A program made the translations under genes and the position numbers. Source: Planctomycetota bacterium (lineage in GTDB: Bacteria; Planctomycetota; Phycisphaerae; SM23-33). Taken from it: a stretch of 64,000 bases of DNA. Where the stretch lies: contig JAKJER010000009.1 in the NCBI GenBank assembly GCA_022705325.1, forward strand, positions 103,557 to 167,556, read 5' to 3'. Positions 33,201 to 41,946 of this stretch are shown here, one piece after another; the stretch's first letter is position 1, and each line of letters starts with the position of its first letter. The notes under the pieces were generated by a model. The model was given only the letters and a program-made list of their open reading frames with translations, was not told where the DNA came from and did not search any database.

Positions 33201-35008
33201 CAGGCAGCCTCCTTCGGCAGGGGCAGACGCACCAGGAAAGTCGAACCGCGGTCCAGTTCGCTGCGCACCTCGATGTCTCCGCCGTGCAGCCGGATCACGT
33301 CCCGCACCAGCGTCAGCCCCAGGCCCGTGCCGGTCAGTCGCCCCACTCGCGGATCGGCCGAACGGTAGAACCGGTCGAACACGCGAGCCTGCTCCTCGCT
33401 CGCGATGCCGATGCCGCTGTCGGTGACGGCCACCTGAAGATCGCCCGTGTTGACCTCCAAGACCACCTTGACCTGCCCGCCGGACGGGGTGTACTTCAAG
33501 GCGTTGCCGACCAGGTTGTGCACCGCCAGCGTGAGTTTGGCCTTGTCGGCCTGGATCTGCGGGCACTTGACGGGCAGTTCCAGGTGGAAGCGGAGGCCTT
33601 TGTCCGCGGCCTGGGCGGCGAAGTCCGCCTCCATTTCCCGAAGCAGCTCGTCCACTTTCACCGCGTCGCGGTTCAGGCACAGCGTGCCGGTCTCGATCTG
33701 CGCCGCCGACAGCATCTCGTCGATCATCCTCGCCAGCCGCGACGACTCGCGGGAGATCACGTCCATGGACCGGGCCGCCTCGACCGGATCGGCATGGTCC
33801 TCGGTGGCCACCTCGACGCTCAAGCGAATGTTGGTCAGCGGGGTCCGCAGTTCGTGGGCCACCTGCGAGATGAACTCGCAGCGGGCCTTCTCGCTCGCCC
33901 GTTGCTGGGTGATGTCTTCGATGAACAGGCAGATTGCGGGTTGTGCCGCCCCGGCCAGCCGGCGCACCGTGATGCGCAGCCAGCCCCGGTTGGCGTCCTG
34001 ATGCTCGACGACCGTCGCCGGTCCGGGCGGCCTGGACGTCACGTCACGGACCGCGTCGGCCAGGGGCGCCGAATCGAGCAGTTCGCTCATCCTCCGCCCG
34101 GCCGGCGAGGGCCCGGCGAGCCGCAGAAGGGCGGCTGCGGCGGGGTTGGCGTAGCGGACGAAGGACTGGCCGTCGAGCACGATCAGCCCGTCCGCGAGCG
34201 ACCCGCACGCCTGGTCGGCCAGCGACGCGCCGTCACCGTCCGCCGGGCGTCCGGCCTGTTCCAACACCCGGGCCTGTTGTCTCTGCTCCAGTTCCGCCAG
34301 CAGTTTGTTCCAGACGGAGGCCTCGGGCCCCAGCTCTTCCTGGATCCCCAGCACAGCCCGGGACCGCTCGCCGTGGCCTGCGGCCAGCAGGCACTGACGC
34401 AGGGCCCCGAACAGCCGAGAACGCGCTCGCAGGCGGCGCGTGGTTCCCAGCAGGAACAGGAGCGAGATGACGCTGATCGCGCCCACGCCGGCTTCCGCCT
34501 CCCACAAGCTGGCCGCGGCTTGCGGCGCGCAAGCCGTGATCTCCAGGCGCGCGGGGCCGCGCCCCGGCACGTGAAGCGTGTAGCGGTGCACGATCTCGTC
34601 CTGACCGGGCGGCCCGGGGAGGTCCATCGAGGCCGATTCCCACTGCGCGGGCAGCCGCTGCGTGTTGATCTCGGCCAGGCGGCTGTCGGCCACCACCTGG
34701 TTGTCCGGAAGGACCACGCGGCACGAGGTCAGGTCGTAGTCGCGGGCGGCCAGGCAGACCAGGCTCCGCAGGGGGGAGAGTTCCTCGTCGGCCAGCATGG
34801 TCTCCGCGCTGAAGGCCAGAACGGTCCCGATCGCGTCGACCTGGCGCAGTCGAGCGCGGGCGGCCGAGCGGTTCTCCAGCCGGAACACCCACAGCGCCGT
34901 CGCCGCCATGGCGCACAACGTCACGGCGGTGGCGGCAACAGTCACCGGTGCGATAAGACTGTCATTTCGGCCCAAGCCGGCGGTCTTCGAGTTGTTTGCC
35001 TTCTTCAT
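33200..35008 (-). CDS. Membrane sensor histidine kinase with PAS domain
   Basis: A 602-residue kinase. Transmembrane segments at about 18-42 and 173-190 bound an extracytoplasmic sensor; a PAS domain follows at 265-365 (GLIVLDGQSFVRYANPAA). The phospho-acceptor is H385 (SQVAHELRTPLTN), the N box is N498/N502 (HNLVGNALKYTP), G1 is DSGIGI (530) and G2 is GTGLGL (560). No response regulator gene is adjacent; the partner encoded next is a STAS protein. It sits inside the secretion cluster on the same strand, so sensing probably tunes pseudopilus assembly. ATG at 35008 is reasonable for the membrane topology. Confidence 0.93.
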   Translation of the reverse strand: MKKANNSKTAGLGRNDSLIAPVTVAATAVTLCAMAATALWVFRLENRSAARARLRQVDAIGTVLAFSAETMLADEELSPLRSLVCLAARDYDLTSCRVVLPDNQVVADSRLAEINTQRLPAQWESASMDLPGPPGQDEIVHRYTLHVPGRGPARLEITACAPQAAASLWEAEAGVGAISVISLLFLLGTTRRLRARSRLFGALRQCLLAAGHGERSRAVLGIQEELGPEASVWNKLLAELEQRQQARVLEQAGRPADGDGASLADQACGSLADGLIVLDGQSFVRYANPAAAALLRLAGPSPAGRRMSELLDSAPLADAVRDVTSRPPGPATVVEHQDANRGWLRITVRRLAGAAQPAICLFIEDITQQRASEKARCEFISQVAHELRTPLTNIRLSVEVATEDHADPVEAARSMDVISRESSRLARMIDEMLSAAQIETGTLCLNRDAVKVDELLREMEADFAAQAADKGLRFHLELPVKCPQIQADKAKLTLAVHNLVGNALKYTPSGGQVKVVLEVNTGDLQVAVTDSGIGIASEEQARVFDRFYRSADPRVGRLTGTGLGLTLVRDVIRLHGGDIEVRSELDRGSTFLVRLPLPKEAA

Positions 35009-35148
35009 GAGCGTGCCGCTCTCCTGCGAGTCGATACGATCTCATAATCTCCATCGGCCCCTGGCGGGAGGACTTGAATAACCGGATCGGGCGAACTTTC
35101 CTCCCCCCCAGCCGCAGACGCCGACCTGGATCGCCCCCGCGCAGACGA

Positions 35149-35628
35149 CTACTCGTTCAACTCCGTCCTCCAACTGGCGGGCTGGACGTGAACCAGGCTG
35201 TCGGCGCCGACTTCGAGCAGGACGCTGTACACGCGGGTCGCCGCGCCGACCACGCCCTTGCCGTACAGGCGGGCGGAGTGGGAGTTGTTGTTGGCCAGGT
35301 TGTTGTCGTGCTGGTCCACCAGCTTCCACGTGAACGTGCCCCGGTTGAGCGAGATCGACGCCGTCCACACCCCGTGGGTGTACGAGGTCCGCCAGCCGGG
35401 GTTGTTGGCGATCGTGGCCAGGCCGTGCTCGACCGCGGACGAGGCGGTGAACGACGCCTCCTCGGCGTCGCGCGACAGGCCCTGCGCGCGCACCTGGAGG
35501 CGTGAGGCCGCCACGATCCCCAGGCCGATGACGCTCAACAGCATCGCCGCGCCGACGATGAAGACATAGGCCGACCCGCGGGCCTTCCGCCCGTGCCGGC
35601 TGAGGGATATGTCACGTCGGCTCGTCAT
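35149..35628 (-). CDS. PilX / GspK-like minor pilin-type protein
   Basis: A 159-residue protein with a basic N-terminus, then RGSAYVFIVGAAMLLSVIG, a hydrophobic helix like that of PilX N-terminal and GspK proteins, and a short outer domain. The canonical G/FTLxE cleavage motif is missing. Position just after the pseudopilin genes supports a minor-component role. It ends 140 bp before the kinase ATG; that gap shows no gene. Confidence 0.65.
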   Translation of the reverse strand: MTSRRDISLSRHGRKARGSAYVFIVGAAMLLSVIGLGIVAASRLQVRAQGLSRDAEEASFTASSAVEHGLATIANNPGWRTSYTHGVWTASISLNRGTFTWKLVDQHDNNLANNNSHSARLYGKGVVGAATRVYSVLLEVGADSLVHVQPASWRTELNE

Positions 35629-35637
35629 GCGAAGCTC

Positions 35638-36297
35638 TCACGGCGCGACCACGCGATTGAAAAGGTTGGCCCCGCGGCGGCGCGGCTGGGGCTCGTCGCC
35701 CAGTCGCAGTCTCACGTCCGCCCACGTGACGTACGTGGTGGCCGCCTGCGGAATGTTGTCGTTGGCGCTCGCCGAGGACCGCAAGGCCCGCAGCGTGGTC
35801 GTCTTTCCCTTGGGATCGCTCACCGTCACCTGGATGCGCTTGAGCTTGCAGTCCAGGGCGCTGGCTACGTCGATGTTCACTGGATCGACGTACTTGACTT
35901 CGACGCTCACGCCGTATCCGGCGTAGCCGTCCAGGGGCAGGCCGTTGCGGTCGCAGGGGGGCTGCGAGACCAGGCCGTCGTAGTCGTCGAGGTCGTTGTA
36001 TCCATCGCGATTCAGGGGGTCGTTCGGGTCCACTTCCCCATCTTCCAGGCCCCAGTGGTCTGGTTCGTCCGGCTGGGCGTAGCGGGCGCGGAGGACCTCC
36101 GTCAGGAACAGTTCCGCGAGGTTCCGGGCCCTGGCCTGCTCGCCCTGGATGGTCGTCGCCAGGGAGAACGAACCGACCAGGCGGGTGGCGCCCACGGCCA
36201 GCACGCCGACGAAGAACACCGACATGGCCGCCTCGACCAGGCTGAACGCCCGGACAGGCCGGCGGGACGTTGTCGCATCTGTACCGGCCCTTGTCAT
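35638..36297 (-). CDS. Pseudopilin (GspI/PilV-like)
   Basis: A 219-residue prepilin. The leader ends RRPVRA and is followed by FSLVEAAMSVFFVGVLAVGA; Glu is at +5 and Ala at -1 of the cleavage site. The globular part includes a Asp/Asn-rich loop (DPNDPLNRDGYNDLDDYD), possibly binding calcium, as in GspG-type pilins. The start overlaps the previous stop by one base (TAATG). I/V assignment rests on gene order. Confidence 0.75.
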   Translation of the reverse strand: MTRAGTDATTSRRPVRAFSLVEAAMSVFFVGVLAVGATRLVGSFSLATTIQGEQARARNLAELFLTEVLRARYAQPDEPDHWGLEDGEVDPNDPLNRDGYNDLDDYDGLVSQPPCDRNGLPLDGYAGYGVSVEVKYVDPVNIDVASALDCKLKRIQVTVSDPKGKTTTLRALRSSASANDNIPQAATTYVTWADVRLRLGDEPQPRRRGANLFNRVVAP

Positions 36298-37223
36298 TAC
36301 TTTGTCACCTCGGCGTAGACCTTGTACAGCATGTCTTCGGAATTGCCGACGGACGACCAGGAGACTCCGCGGTTTGAGGAAGTGATGTAATGGGCGTTCG
36401 GCGTCATCTCCCTGCCGTCCCGCTCATAGCGGAAGATCGCCGTCTTGGAGTAATGGTCCTGGCTGATGACGACGCACATGGCCTGGGCGGGGCTGAGTTG
36501 GACCTGGTTGGTGAAAGCGAATTCGCGCCAGGCCCAGTTCTTCCCCATGGATTGAGGATTGACCGGCACCGTTTCCAGCACCGTGGTGGAGGGGGTCCTC
36601 CCCCCGGTGGGGTAGACCAGGCTGATTTCGAAGGGCTGATTGTCATTCTTCTCCCGCTTGCAGTACAGGGCCACCTTGGTGATCCGGTAGCTGACGGCCC
36701 CGTCGGGCAGCACGGGGGTGAAGTACTGCGCCAGCCAGTTCGAGCGGCTCAGCTTGTCGTCGTAGCTGTGCCCGCCCCTGCTGTCCTCGTGCTGGCTGAC
36801 GATGCCCTCGCTCGTCGTGACCAGCGGCTCGACCTCCTCGGTCAGGAAATCGAAGCTGAGTTCCCGGACGTTCGTGGCCACCACGACCTCCGCTTCGGAG
36901 TTGTATCTGCGGTACAGCGGGTCGCCCGCGGCGCCCGACCAGGCGTACCGGATGGTCTCGGCCTGGGCGTCGCCGTTGCGGTCCGGGATGGTGAAAGTGA
37001 TCGCCGTCGGCGTCCGCTCGGAGAAGCCGGTGGCCACCTGGAGTTCCGCGGAGATCTGGTTGAGGATGCGGTTGGACTGGGACGTTTCCCGGGTCGAGGC
37101 GGTCGAGGCCCGCATGGCGTTGCCCGCCAGCGTGACGCAGCACAGCGCCCCGGCCAGCACGATCGACAAGACGACCATGCTGATGAGGACTTCGGCCAAC
37201 GTCATGCCCGAGCGCGCCTTCAC
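36297..37223 (-). CDS. Pseudopilin (GspJ/PilW-like)
   Basis: A 308-residue prepilin-type protein. The leader VKARSG is cleaved before MTLAEVLISMVVLSIVL, with Glu at +5. The long beta-rich domain fits GspJ/PilW-type minor pseudopilins. The start is GTG at 37223, overlapping the gspH stop (GTGA), with GGGAGG about 11 bases upstream. Met, not Phe, is the first mature residue. Confidence 0.78.
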   Translation of the reverse strand: MKARSGMTLAEVLISMVVLSIVLAGALCCVTLAGNAMRASTASTRETSQSNRILNQISAELQVATGFSERTPTAITFTIPDRNGDAQAETIRYAWSGAAGDPLYRRYNSEAEVVVATNVRELSFDFLTEEVEPLVTTSEGIVSQHEDSRGGHSYDDKLSRSNWLAQYFTPVLPDGAVSYRITKVALYCKREKNDNQPFEISLVYPTGGRTPSTTVLETVPVNPQSMGKNWAWREFAFTNQVQLSPAQAMCVVISQDHYSKTAIFRYERDGREMTPNAHYITSSNRGVSWSSVGNSEDMLYKVYAEVTK

Positions 37224-37711
37224 AGTCCGCTCACCTCCCCGCTGACCTCCAAGGTCAGGCTCTTCCTCCAGGCCCCGCACCCCACCTCGACCGTGCCGGT
37301 CGCCTCGGGGCGTCCGTATCCGTCGAAGGTGATCCTGGGCGGGCCGCCGAACGTGGCCTCCAGGTAATCGCAGCAGTACGGTTCGTCCCCCAGGTCGACG
37401 GTGTACTCCAGGGCGGGACGGTCGGGATCGCTCATGCCCGTCAAGGTGTAGGCAAAGCGATTGGCGGCCCGGGAGAAGACCACGCTCTGGGCGACGAGGG
37501 TGGCGCCCGCCCGAGCCCGGGCCACCTCCAGGTCGGCGGCGACGCGCCGGCAGGCGGTCTCCGTGCGGTACCGCGCCGTGGATTGGGCCATGCGGGGCAT
37601 CGCGATGGCCGCCATGATGGCCACAACCGCCACCACGACGACCAGCTCGATCAGGCTGAACGCCCGTTTCCCACAGGGCCGCCGGCCGAATTGCTCGGCG
37701 GGTCTGGCCAT
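37220..37711 (-). CDS. Pseudopilin (GspH/FimT-like)
   Basis: A 163-residue prepilin with leader ending CGKRA before FSLIELVVVVAVVAIMAAIA. The RMAQSTARYRTETACRRVAADLEVARARA stretch is the GspH-type helix. Ala replaces Gly at -1. ATG at 37711 has GGAGG upstream. Two cysteines (PYCC) near the centre may form a disulphide. Confidence 0.8.
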   Translation of the reverse strand: MARPAEQFGRRPCGKRAFSLIELVVVVAVVAIMAAIAMPRMAQSTARYRTETACRRVAADLEVARARAGATLVAQSVVFSRAANRFAYTLTGMSDPDRPALEYTVDLGDEPYCCDYLEATFGGPPRITFDGYGRPEATGTVEVGCGAWRKSLTLEVSGEVSGL

Positions 37712-37731
37712 GGGTCCTCCAGACAGGCGAT

Positions 37732-37759
37732 GCCGCCGGGGAGGTGGCTCCCCGGCGGC
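37732..37759 (-). terminator. 12-bp intercistronic stem-loop between gspG and gspH
   Basis: GCCGCCGGGGAG and its exact complement with a 4-base loop, 42-69 bp after the major pseudopilin stop. There is no T-run, so it more likely attenuates read-through or protects the gspG 3' end than terminates fully, giving excess major pseudopilin. Confidence 0.6.
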
Positions 37760-37800
37760 GCGCCTGAGTGTCGAAACCGTACGGGGCCCCTGGCTGGGGA

Positions 37801-38262
37801 CTAGTACGCCGTGTACAGCTTGTCCGAGGCGTCCTTCAGCGTGCCGGTGTTGGCCGTGATGGACCCGGTGGCGGCGGTGTACAGCCAGCCTACGCCGTCG
37901 GCATCCGCGGCGGCGATGCCCGTGCAGCCCTTCCGCGTCCCCACGGGCAGCGGGGGAACCGCCCGCAGGTACGGGCCGTAAATGCACGTCGTCGTCTTGC
38001 TCGCCGAGAGGCTCGTCCCGGCGACGTCGCTGTACTGCGTCAACTGATTGACGATGTTGGCCGCGGTGGGGTACGTCCCGCCGTGCTCGGTCGCGAACAG
38101 GTCGATCGCACCGCGCAGCACCGAGAGGTTCTGCGCGACGGCCGAATCGTTCGCCCCTTCCGAGCCCCGGCTCATTCGCGGGATCGCGATCGCCGCGATG
38201 ATGCCGATGATGACCACCACAATCACCAGTTCCAGCAAGCTGAAGCCTTTGTTGCGATGCAT
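37801..38262 (-). CDS. gspG: Major pseudopilin (GspG-like)
   Basis: A 153-residue prepilin with the classical leader MHRNKG before FSLLELVIVVVIIGIIAAIA and IPRM at the end of the helix. Gly at -1 and Glu at +5 are canonical. The C-terminal domain holds paired cysteines (C-x-YGPYL and KGC) and YGPYLR resembles the major pseudopilin core. As first gene of the pseudopilin run, with GGAGG upstream and a stem-loop after it, it is the likely major subunit. Confidence 0.88.
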   Translation of the reverse strand: MHRNKGFSLLELVIVVVIIGIIAAIAIPRMSRGSEGANDSAVAQNLSVLRGAIDLFATEHGGTYPTAANIVNQLTQYSDVAGTSLSASKTTTCIYGPYLRAVPPLPVGTRKGCTGIAAADADGVGWLYTAATGSITANTGTLKDASDKLYTAY

Positions 38263-38441
38263 GTGTCTCTGCCTCCATTTTCAGGCGTTTTACTTTTGCC
38301 GGCCCCGTACGCAGAAGTGCCGGGCGCGGAACCTTTCCGCGTGTCTGCCCGTTTCTTCGGACGCCGCCGGCCGCCCCTTTAATTACAGGTCAAGAAAATA
38401 CAGAAATGGGTGGGACGAGACCTCTTCCCCGCCGCAATCCG

Positions 38442-39002
38442 TCAGCCGGCCTCTGGCATGGTCCGTCGCGGCAGCCTCAGCTCGACCTGGCCCTGCGACG
38501 ACTGGAACGTCGCGGAGTCCCGCGAGATGTGAACCAGCCTCATGCCGTCCAGGGACTGCCCGACGCGGACGAACTGTCCGTCAACGACCGCTCCCATCTC
38601 CGAGCCGCCGTCGACGATCGCGCCCAGGTGACGGGTGCGGCGAAACGCGTCCAGGGCGTTCTCCGTGTCCGCGGGCGGACCGTCGAACGCCGCCACGGGG
38701 CCGCCTCGGCCGAAGTCGCCCTGCCAGGCCGGCGACGGCACGAAGACGTCACGGGAGCGATCGATGTCGATCGGGCGGGCCGTCGCCAACAGCGCCAGCC
38801 GGCCAGCCAGGTCCTGGGGGGGTGTCGCTTCGGCGACCGCGCTTGCAGGCGACTCCGTCTCCAGCTCGACGGGCGTCACGTACTCCGCATTGGCCGTCTT
38901 CAACGTCCCGCCTCCGGGCCCCACGATGCGGTCCACCAACAGGGCCATGCCTGCAAGCCCCAGCATGGCCACGTAGACGATTTGTTTTCGAGCGAGTTTC
39001 AT
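38442..39002 (-). CDS. GspC/PilP-like bitopic secretion protein
   Basis: A 186-residue protein: MKLARKQ, one transmembrane helix (IVYVAMLGLAGMALLVDRIV), a linker and a C-terminal small beta domain (GAVVDGQFVRVGQSLDGMRLVHISRDSATFQSSQGQVELRLPR) that matches the homology-region domain of GspC and PilP, which contacts the secretin. It lies 179 bp upstream of gspG, heading the cluster. No secretin gene is nearby. Confidence 0.7.
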   Translation of the reverse strand: MKLARKQIVYVAMLGLAGMALLVDRIVGPGGGTLKTANAEYVTPVELETESPASAVAEATPPQDLAGRLALLATARPIDIDRSRDVFVPSPAWQGDFGRGGPVAAFDGPPADTENALDAFRRTRHLGAIVDGGSEMGAVVDGQFVRVGQSLDGMRLVHISRDSATFQSSQGQVELRLPRRTMPEAG

Positions 39003-39253
39003 ACAATCCAATAGACGATACAAATCCCCCCGAGGCAACTCGTCGGGGCCGATGTGGCCCTCTCGCCCGCGACCGTGCGAATGCGGACGCCGCGTCGCGC
39101 CGACCCGAACAAGCCCCGGCCGCCTGCGCCGGGGCCCGGAGACTTCTCGCCGCTCCCGGGTCCGTCGCGGCCGGGTGAACCCGTTGGGGTTCCATGCGTG
39201 CCCGCGCGGGGGTATACTCCTGTCCTTCGGGGGGGCGGAGAAAGGCGAGTTTC

Positions 39254-40486
39254 ATGTCGAAGATGGCCCTGCAGTTCGCGATCGGGATTGTGCTGGTCCT
39301 GGGATTGAGCTGGCTGTCCAGCCTCCTGTGGGGCGGCAAGCCGGAGACCCTTCCCGAGGACAAGACCTGGGTGTACCGCCCCGAGATGACCGTCGAGCAG
39401 TTCGGCAGCGAAAACGGCCTGTCTCTCCAGGCGCTCAAGGCGGTCTTCGGTCTGAAGTCGCCCCGGGACGCCGGGCAGACGGTCTCGTCGTTCGCCCTCT
39501 CGAAGGAGCAGGTCTTCGACCAGGCCGCCAAGGCCCAGGCCATCGAGGCCGAGCACGGCTCCAAGAACTGGTTCAAGATCCGCCTGAAGTTCGCCCTGTG
39601 GCTGGCGTTCCTGGGAACGATCTTCGTTCTGATGCGTCGCGGCCGGATCACGGCCGGCAGCCGCAAGTGGCTGTACGTGGGGTCGCTGGCGGCGTTCGGC
39701 GTGGCGTTGGGGAGCGACCCAAGCCCGATGGGCACGGTCAAGGACGCCGTCGTGCTGCTGGGGGCCAAGGGGGTGATCTTCCCGCCCCGGCTGATCGCGT
39801 TCGGCGTGTTCATGCTGCTGGTGATCCTGGCCAACAAGTTCATCTGCGGCTGGGGGTGCCAGGTGGGAACGCTGCAGGACGCGATCTTCCGGTTGAACCG
39901 CGACAGGCGGGACCGCGCCGGCCGATTCGGGCAGTTCAAGATCCCGTTCGCCGTCACCAACACGGTTCGGATCGTCTTCTTTGCGGGCCTGACGGCGGCG
40001 GCCTTCCTGTGGGCGCTGGACATCGTCGAGCCCGTCGATCCGTTCAGGGCGTTCAAGCCGCAGACGCTCGGCATCGTCGGCGGGGTCTTCCTGGGCGGGG
40101 TGCTTTTGATGAGCCTGTTCGTGTACCGCCCGTGGTGCCACCTGTTCTGCCCGTTCGGGCTGGTCGGCTGGCTCGCGGAGAAGATCAGCCTCACGAAGGT
40201 CCGCGTGGACTACGACAAGTGCATCGGCTGCGAAGCCTGCTCGAAGGCCTGCCCGTCGACGGTGATGGACGCGATCCTGAAACAGGACCGCGTCGCGCCC
40301 GACTGCTTCGCGTGCGGCACGTGCATCGAGACGTGCCCCACCAAGGCGATCTCGTGGTCGGCCGGTAAACGCGCCGCGCCGCCTGCCGGCAAGTTCGGCG
40401 GCTCGCCCGGCACGGAGGCGCCGACGGCGCCCCCGCCGGCCCCGGACCAGGCCGCCCATCAGACCCGGCGGGACGCTGCCGAGTGA
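39254..40486 (+). CDS. Polyferredoxin-type membrane protein (NapH/CcoG-like)
   Basis: A 410-residue membrane protein with about five hydrophobic segments. Membrane-associated cysteine motifs FICGWGCQVG and CHLFCPFGL are those of NapH/RdxA proteins; a C-terminal bacterial-type ferredoxin pair follows (CIGCEACSKACP and CFACGTCIETCP), binding two 4Fe-4S clusters. The tail is Pro/Ala-rich. It probably passes electrons from the quinone pool to an extracytoplasmic or assembly partner; none is encoded next door. ATG at 39254 is preceded by AAAGGCGAG. A soluble-looking insert at 30-110 is unusual for the family. Confidence 0.85.
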   Translation: MSKMALQFAIGIVLVLGLSWLSSLLWGGKPETLPEDKTWVYRPEMTVEQFGSENGLSLQALKAVFGLKSPRDAGQTVSSFALSKEQVFDQAAKAQAIEAEHGSKNWFKIRLKFALWLAFLGTIFVLMRRGRITAGSRKWLYVGSLAAFGVALGSDPSPMGTVKDAVVLLGAKGVIFPPRLIAFGVFMLLVILANKFICGWGCQVGTLQDAIFRLNRDRRDRAGRFGQFKIPFAVTNTVRIVFFAGLTAAAFLWALDIVEPVDPFRAFKPQTLGIVGGVFLGGVLLMSLFVYRPWCHLFCPFGLVGWLAEKISLTKVRVDYDKCIGCEACSKACPSTVMDAILKQDRVAPDCFACGTCIETCPTKAISWSAGKRAAPPAGKFGGSPGTEAPTAPPPAPDQAAHQTRRDAAE

Positions 40487-40631
40487 TCCCGGCGGCAACT
40501 CATCTCCTTCGACGTGCCTGCCCTCGCACGAGAGCATCCCGCAACCGGGAATGTTTGTCTGCCGCCGCGGGGCCAATTACAATGGCCTCCGCGCCTGTTC
40601 GCGCCCTCCGAAGACAGAAAGGAACCGTCCG

Positions 40632-41519
40632 ATGCGTCGCTCACTCCTGACACTGGCCCTGGCCGCCGCACTCTGCGCCCTGGCTGCGGCCGCCGAGAAA
40701 GATGCCCCCATCACCTACCGCACCGACAGCGACATCTCGTACCTGGCCAAGGGCAAGGAAGCGACGCCCTATCAGCAGGAACGCTGCCGGTTGGACGTCT
40801 ACTATCCGGACAACCGAACGGGATTCGCCACGCTCGTCTGGTTCCACGGCGGCGGGCTCAAGGGCGGCAACCGCTCCATTCCCAAGCAGCTCCAGGGAAA
40901 AGGCATCGCCGTGGTGGGCGTCAACTACCGGCTCTACCCCAAGGTGAAATGCCCCGGGTACTTGCAGGACGCAGCGGCCGCGGTGGCCTGGACCTTCCAC
41001 AACATCGAGAAGTACGGCGGCGACCCCAGGAAGATCTACGTCACGGGCCATTCGGCCGGAGGATACCTGACCAGCATGATCGGGCTCGATAAGAAGTGGC
41101 TCGCCGAGTCCGGCATCGACGCCAACCGGATCGCCGGGCTGATTCCGCTCAGCGGGCACACGATCACCCACATGACGGTCCGCGAAGAACGGGGCATCCC
41201 GGCGAAACAGCCGGTCGTGGACGAGTTCGCTCCGCTGTATCACGTCCGCCCCGACGCGTCGCCCATCCTCCTGATCACCGGCGACCGCGAGATGGAGATG
41301 CTGGGCCGCTACGAAGAGAACGCCTACTTCATGCGGATGCTCAAGATCAACGGCCACAAGGACGTCACGCTGTACGAAATCCAAGGCTACGGGCACGGCA
41401 TGTTCGAGCCGGCAGTGGCCCCGATGCTCCGGTGGATGCAGGCCCAGGGAAGCCAGGCCGGACTTGCCCCCAAGCCCGCCGGCCAGGGAGCGTCGGCCTC
41501 GGATTCCTCGCCCAAGTGA
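40632..41519 (+). CDS. Secreted alpha/beta-hydrolase (esterase, BD-FAE/lipase type)
   Basis: A 295-residue exported esterase with signal peptide MRRSLLTLALAAALCALAAA. The oxyanion motif HGGG (WFHGGGLKGG), nucleophile GHSAGG (TGHSAGGYL), acid Asp (LITGDRE) and His (GYGHGMFEP) are all present. Such enzymes deacetylate or de-feruloylate plant polysaccharides, consistent with the glycosidases nearby. ATG at 40632 is preceded by AAAGGAA. Confidence 0.88.
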   Translation: MRRSLLTLALAAALCALAAAAEKDAPITYRTDSDISYLAKGKEATPYQQERCRLDVYYPDNRTGFATLVWFHGGGLKGGNRSIPKQLQGKGIAVVGVNYRLYPKVKCPGYLQDAAAAVAWTFHNIEKYGGDPRKIYVTGHSAGGYLTSMIGLDKKWLAESGIDANRIAGLIPLSGHTITHMTVREERGIPAKQPVVDEFAPLYHVRPDASPILLITGDREMEMLGRYEENAYFMRMLKINGHKDVTLYEIQGYGHGMFEPAVAPMLRWMQAQGSQAGLAPKPAGQGASASDSSPK

Positions 41520-41946
41520 CATCGCCGGACTCCGCGTCCGCCACGAAACGTCGGTGTCGGCTCGCCTGCTGCCGCATGACCGGCGCGCCGGCGACGGACC
41601 GCCGCGTTTCGCCCGAGTGTTCGGACGCCAACCCCACACGGCCGGCCCGCAAGAGGCCGATCTTCCCGCCGCTGTCCGCGTTCGGCCAACGCTGCTCGAC
41701 GCGTTGGAGGCGGGGATCCCGGCGACGGTCGAGGCGGTCGAGTACGATCCCCAGCGGCTGGTCTGATGGGCGTGAAGCGGGGTGGCTCGGCGACCGAAAC
41801 CGGAGACAGAGCCCCGGAATCCCTATTGACAGAATTCCAGAGTGCGGGTAGATATCCAGATTGCAGTACCCGAGTGAGGCCCTGCGGGACAGGGTGCGCT
41901 CCCATCCGCACTAGCGGGGAGCTTTAGTCGTTAAAAGGAGATCCTT
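41520..41946. other. Intergenic region upstream of the giant surface gene
   Basis: No supported gene. A short open frame (to 41766, ending LLDALEAGIPATVEAVEYDP) could be a gene remnant but lacks a credible start. The last 120 bp hold the promoter candidate and a purine-rich ribosome site (AAAAGGAG) for the gene at 41947. Confidence 0.5.
41826..41854 (+). promoter_or_regulatory. Candidate promoter of the giant surface protein
   Basis: TTGACA (41826-41831), exact -35 consensus, 17-bp spacer, then TAGATA (41849-41854), a weak -10. It lies 92 bp before the GTG start in an AT-richer patch. Confidence 0.5.

Noticed and set aside
41464..41766. A 100-codon plus frame after the esterase gene
   Set aside because: It starts inside the esterase C-terminus in another frame, has no ribosome site and no recognisable domain; at most a remnant.
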